From: Cypionkella sp. | GTDB lineage: Bacteria > Pseudomonadota > Alphaproteobacteria > Rhodobacterales > Rhodobacteraceae | DNA length: 60,884 nucleotides | Direction of reading: 5' to 3' | Assembly (NCBI GenBank): GCA_023255415.1 | Contig: JALRIN010000003.1 | Coordinates: forward strand, 51,155 to 112,038 | In this document: one piece after another, positions 58,712 to 60,884 of the stretch | How the letters are laid out: each line of letters opens with the position of its first letter | How positions within the stretch are numbered: position 1 is the first letter of the stretch | The notes under the pieces: generated by a model | The model's input: the letters and a program-made list of their open reading frames with translations, nothing else | Databases searched by the model: none | Told to the model about the DNA's origin: nothing | Translations under genes and position numbers: made by a program

Positions 58712-59164
58712 ATGGAGTTGCGCGAGCGGCTAGGGGCAGCGGTGAAGGATGCGATGCGGGCCAAACAGGCCGAGCGGCTTTCGACGCTGCGGATGATGAC
58801 GTCGGCGATCAAGGATCGTGAAATCGCCGCACGCGGTGAGGCGGGCGAGATTGGCGAGGCCGATCTGCTGGCGCTGTTTGGCAAGATGGTCAAGCAACGC
58901 CAAGAAAGCGCGAAAGCCTATGCCGCAGGCGGGCGGCCCGAGTTGGAAGCCAAAGAACTGACCGAAATCGAGGTGATCTCGGAGTTCTTGCCACAGCAAC
59001 TGGAGGCGGAGGCGGTGCGCCAAGCAATTGTCGCCGCGATTGCGGAGGTTTCTGCCACCAGCATCAAGGACATGGGCAAGGTCATGGGCGTGCTGAAGGC
59101 GAAATACACTGGACAGATGGATTTTGGCGCGGTGGGGGCTTTGATTAAGGCGCAGCTGGGCTGA
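58712..59164 (+). CDS. GatB/YqeY-domain protein
   Basis: 150 residues of the YqeY family: MELRERLGAAVKDAMRAKQA at the start, RLSTLRMMTSAIKDREIAAR, KQRQESAKAYAAGGRPELEA and the C-terminal KDMGKVMGVLKAKYTGQMDF. These proteins are small relatives of the tRNA-binding tail of GatB; a role in charged-tRNA handling is suspected but unproven. AAGGAG (58698-58703) precedes ATG 58712 by eight bases, which rules out a GTG at 58703. The gene diverges from carA. Confidence 0.92.
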   Translation: MELRERLGAAVKDAMRAKQAERLSTLRMMTSAIKDREIAARGEAGEIGEADLLALFGKMVKQRQESAKAYAAGGRPELEAKELTEIEVISEFLPQQLEAEAVRQAIVAAIAEVSATSIKDMGKVMGVLKAKYTGQMDFGAVGALIKAQLG

Positions 59165-59249
59165 GGCTTTGGCTGTTTCGGTTCTGGAAAAGGCATGGCA
59201 TTTGGCTGTGCCTTTTTTTTGGCCTTGCGTGGAGGGACGGTGGGGCAAT

Positions 59250-59316
59250 GGGGGTTTCACACCCCCAAAGCCCTGCGGGCTTTCCCCCCGTGGGATATTT
59301 TTAGACAGATGAAGGC
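59250..59316 (-). repeat. Dispersed 3' element, copy R9, with two trailing hairpins
   Basis: On the minus strand the core at 59316-59284 reads GCCTTCATCTGTCTAAAAAT then ATCCCACGGGG, more diverged than other copies. It begins three bases after the DUF2244 stop. Two hairpins follow on that strand: AAAGCCC, GCA, GGGCTTT (59283-59267), then GGGGG, TGTGAAA, CCCCC (59266-59250). The last loop equals that of R7. Confidence 0.75.
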
Positions 59317-59319
59317 GAT

Positions 59320-59802
59320 TTAGCGGTGGCTTTGCAGGGCGTCTTGCAGTTCGGCGCGCAGTTGCAGGCGTTCGGCGGGCGAGAGGAAGGCGCCGAGTTC
59401 AACTTCGCGCGGGCCGCCTTGCAGGGTCAGGTAGTTTGGCACCGGGCCAGAGCTTGAATGCAGAATGATGCGCACCCAATGCGGGTTGGCGGCCCAGGTT
59501 TGCACGCCTTTGCGGCCATGGTGGGTCAGGGTGAGTTCGGTTTCAGACAGGGTGAGGTCTTCGAGGATTTCGCCGTCGCGAAAGCTGCGGTTAAGCGCCC
59601 ACCAGATACCGGCGATGGCGGCCAGCAGAAAGGGCAGCAGGCCCCAAAGCGCCAGAGTGCCGATCAGGGCTGCAAGCGGCAGGGCGATCAGGCTGATGGT
59701 GATTGACAAAAACCAGACCATGCCGCGGCGGGGCAGGCTGCGATAGGGCCAGAGATGCAGGCGGGTTTCGCCATTCTGAGGGGGGAGCCATTCGTAGGGC
59801 AT
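59320..59802 (-). CDS. DUF2244 membrane protein
   Basis: 160 residues from ATG 59802 (MPYEWLPPQNGETRLHLWPY). The conserved first part, two adjacent membrane segments (WFLSITISLIALPLAALIGT and LWGLLPFLLAAIAGIWWALN) and a soluble end with ELTLTHHGRKGVQTWAANPH and WVRIILH match DUF2244. It lies just downstream of ctaD, 103 bases away behind a terminator; such genes accompany cytochrome oxidase genes in alphaproteobacteria. A role in oxidase assembly is inference. Confidence 0.9.
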   Translation of the reverse strand: MPYEWLPPQNGETRLHLWPYRSLPRRGMVWFLSITISLIALPLAALIGTLALWGLLPFLLAAIAGIWWALNRSFRDGEILEDLTLSETELTLTHHGRKGVQTWAANPHWVRIILHSSSGPVPNYLTLQGGPREVELGAFLSPAERLQLRAELQDALQSHR

Positions 59803-59854
59803 GGGGCTTTGCTTTGATCTGCAGGGTTGCGTCGGAGGTAGTGCGGGGCGGGTT

Positions 59855-59882
59855 AAAAAAAAGCCCCGCATCGCTGCGGGGC
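59855..59882 (-). terminator. Rho-independent terminator of ctaD
   Basis: On the minus strand: GCCCCGCA (59882-59875), loop GCGA, TGCGGGGC (59870-59863), then TTTTTTTT (59862-59855). It begins 23 bases after the ctaD stop. Confidence 0.95.
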
Positions 59883-59905
59883 CTTTGGTTGTTTTGCCGC
59901 TGGCC

Positions 59906-60884
59906 TTAGTGGCCGTGGGCGTGGTCCCAATCTTCGCGCTTTGGCAGCTGCTCGAAAGTATGTTCGGGCGGCGGGCAAGGCAGGGTCCATTCCAGCGTGT
60001 CGGCGTATTCGTTCCAGTAGTTGTTCTGGGTGATCTTTTTGCCCCAGAGCAAGGAATAGAACACGATGCCGATGAAGAACAGGAAGGAAGCGAAGGACAA
60101 GAACGCGCCCAACGACGAGACGTGGTTCCAATAGGCATAGGCCTCTGGATAGTCGATATAGCGGCGCGGCATGCCTTGGCGACCCAGGAAGTGCTGTGGG
60201 AAGAAGGTCAGGTTGGCGCCGATGAACATCGCCCAGAAGTGCAGCTTGCCTGCCCATTCAGGATACTCGCGGCCCGACATTTTGCCAAACCAGAAGTAGA
60301 TGCCGGCAAAGATACCAAACACAGCGCCCAGGCTCATCACATAGTGGAAGTGCGCGATGACGTAATAGGTGTCATGGTAAGCGCGGTCCACGGGGGCTTG
60401 GCTGAGAACGATGCCGGTGACGCCACCCACGGTGAAGAGGAACAAGAAGCCAAAAGCCCAGAGCATTGGGGTTTTGAACTCGATCGAGCCGCCCCACATG
60501 GTGGCGATCCAGGAGAAGATCTTAATGCCGGTCGGCACCGCGATCACCATGGTGGCCAGCATGAAGTAGGACTGCTGGGTGACCGACATGCCGACAGTAT
60601 ACATGTGGTGCGCCCAGACGACAAAGCCCAGAACCCCGATGGCAACCATCGCATAGACCATTGGCAGATAGCCAAAGATCGGCTTTTTCGAGAAGGTCGC
60701 GATCACCTGAGAGATGATGCCGAAAGCCGGAATCACGATGATGTAGACTTCGGGGTGACCAAAGAACCACAGGATGTGCTGATACAGGATTGGATCGCCG
60801 CCACCAGCGGGGTCGAAGAAGGTGGTGCCAAAGTTCCGGTCCGTCAGCAGCATGGTGATCGCGCCTGCCAGAACTGGCAAGGAC
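59906..60884 (-). CDS. ctaD: Cytochrome c oxidase subunit I, 5' end missing
   Basis: The C-terminal 325 residues of the heme a/a3-CuB subunit of aa3-type oxidase; the gene runs off the window. Present are the CuB/heme ligands FFGHPEVYIIVIPAFGI, VVWAHHMYTVGMSV, the K-channel lysine in PTGIKIFSW, and the two heme histidines in VIAHFHYVMSLGAVFGI. Later parts include ANLTFFPQHFLGRQGMPRRY and NHVSSLGAFLSFASFLFFIG, and the hydrophilic end KREDWDHAHGH. It is an inner-membrane proton pump of aerobic respiration. DUF2244 lies downstream. Confidence 0.98.
   Translation of the reverse strand, partial: SLPVLAGAITMLLTDRNFGTTFFDPAGGGDPILYQHILWFFGHPEVYIIVIPAFGIISQVIATFSKKPIFGYLPMVYAMVAIGVLGFVVWAHHMYTVGMSVTQQSYFMLATMVIAVPTGIKIFSWIATMWGGSIEFKTPMLWAFGFLFLFTVGGVTGIVLSQAPVDRAYHDTYYVIAHFHYVMSLGAVFGIFAGIYFWFGKMSGREYPEWAGKLHFWAMFIGANLTFFPQHFLGRQGMPRRYIDYPEAYAYWNHVSSLGAFLSFASFLFFIGIVFYSLLWGKKITQNNYWNEYADTLEWTLPCPPPEHTFEQLPKREDWDHAHGH

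Noticed and set aside
3315..59316. The nine-copy element as a CRISPR repeat or insertion-sequence end
   Set aside because: Copies are single and far apart, with no regular spacers, cas genes, transposase or target-site duplication.
3315..59316. The nine-copy element as ordinary Rho-independent terminators
   Set aside because: The core has no stable stem followed by a U-run; only some copies carry a hairpin behind it. Clear terminators in the window (17093, 49132, 52452, 59855) look different.
1..60884. tRNA, rRNA or prophage genes in the gaps
   Set aside because: All gaps are under 200 bases, and none shows a cloverleaf, rRNA sequence, integrase or attachment site.

Overview
This is about 61 kb of chromosome from an alphaproteobacterium of the Rhodobacteraceae/Paracoccaceae group (Rhodobacter/Roseobacter relatives). 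The assignment rests on protein character and gene neighbourhoods: pyrB-pyrC'-plsY, lysC-ptsP, glyQ-(small membrane protein)-glyS-PPDK-like, a SAM-II riboswitch before metZ, and ctaD followed by a DUF2244 gene. The DNA is GC-rich and densely coded. Genes abut or overlap by ATGA/GTGA, and no gap without a gene reaches 300 bases. I see no rRNA, tRNA, CRISPR array, transposase or phage gene. The ends of the window cut pyrB (5' part missing) and ctaD (5' part missing).

Layout. 1-3.3 kb: pyrimidine/phospholipid operon (pyrB, PH-like membrane protein, 40-residue peptide, a dihydroorotase-like protein that has lost its catalytic residues, plsY). 3.3-6.1 kb, minus strand: glutamate-cysteine ligase, a membrane protein, rsmE; then divergent ubiA. 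7.2-14.2 kb: OmpA/BON envelope protein, coiled-coil membrane protein, ftsY, AlkB-like di-iron hydroxylase, two small secreted proteins, xseA. 14.4-23.3 kb: purD, lysC, ptsP (EI-Ntr), EcsC-like, GNAT, flavin reductase, tadA, rluB-like. 23.4-28.8 kb: a six-gene operon (27-residue membrane peptide, XpaC-like, TelA-like, DUF2927 lipoprotein, SPFH-GYF, zinc-ribbon membrane protein), the best candidate for a poorly described system. 29-37 kb: purC, fructokinase, EamA transporter, yciB, SAM-II riboswitch-metZ, GNAT, folE2, and a secreted trypsin-fold protein without a catalytic triad. 37.5-44 kb: glyQ, membrane protein, glyS with an in-frame low-GC segment, PPDK-like enzyme. 44-50 kb: cell-wall hydrolase, folB fusion, folP, glmM, EamA transporter, ilvC. 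50-60.9 kb: two Lrp/AsnC regulators, class V aminotransferase, UbiH-family monooxygenase, pyrimidine 5'-nucleotidase, GntR regulator, a processive glycosyltransferase, carA, YqeY-like, DUF2244 protein, ctaD.

Much of the window is housekeeping: nucleotide synthesis (pyrB, purD, purC, carA), amino-acid synthesis (lysC, metZ, ilvC), folate (folE2, folB, folP), ubiquinone (ubiA, UbiH-like), translation (glyQ/glyS, tadA, rluB, rsmE) and envelope (plsY, glmM, hydrolase, OmpA). The most striking non-coding signal is a dispersed element of about 35 bp (CTTTCATCTTGG, 2-5 variable bases, then AAATATCC and a GC-rich end). It occurs nine times. Seven copies lie 0-11 bases after a stop codon, in the same orientation as the gene that ends there. 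Other main points are the XpaC/TelA/SPFH/zinc-ribbon operon, three enzymes or enzyme-like proteins with changed or missing catalytic motifs, and the compositionally foreign patch inside glyS.
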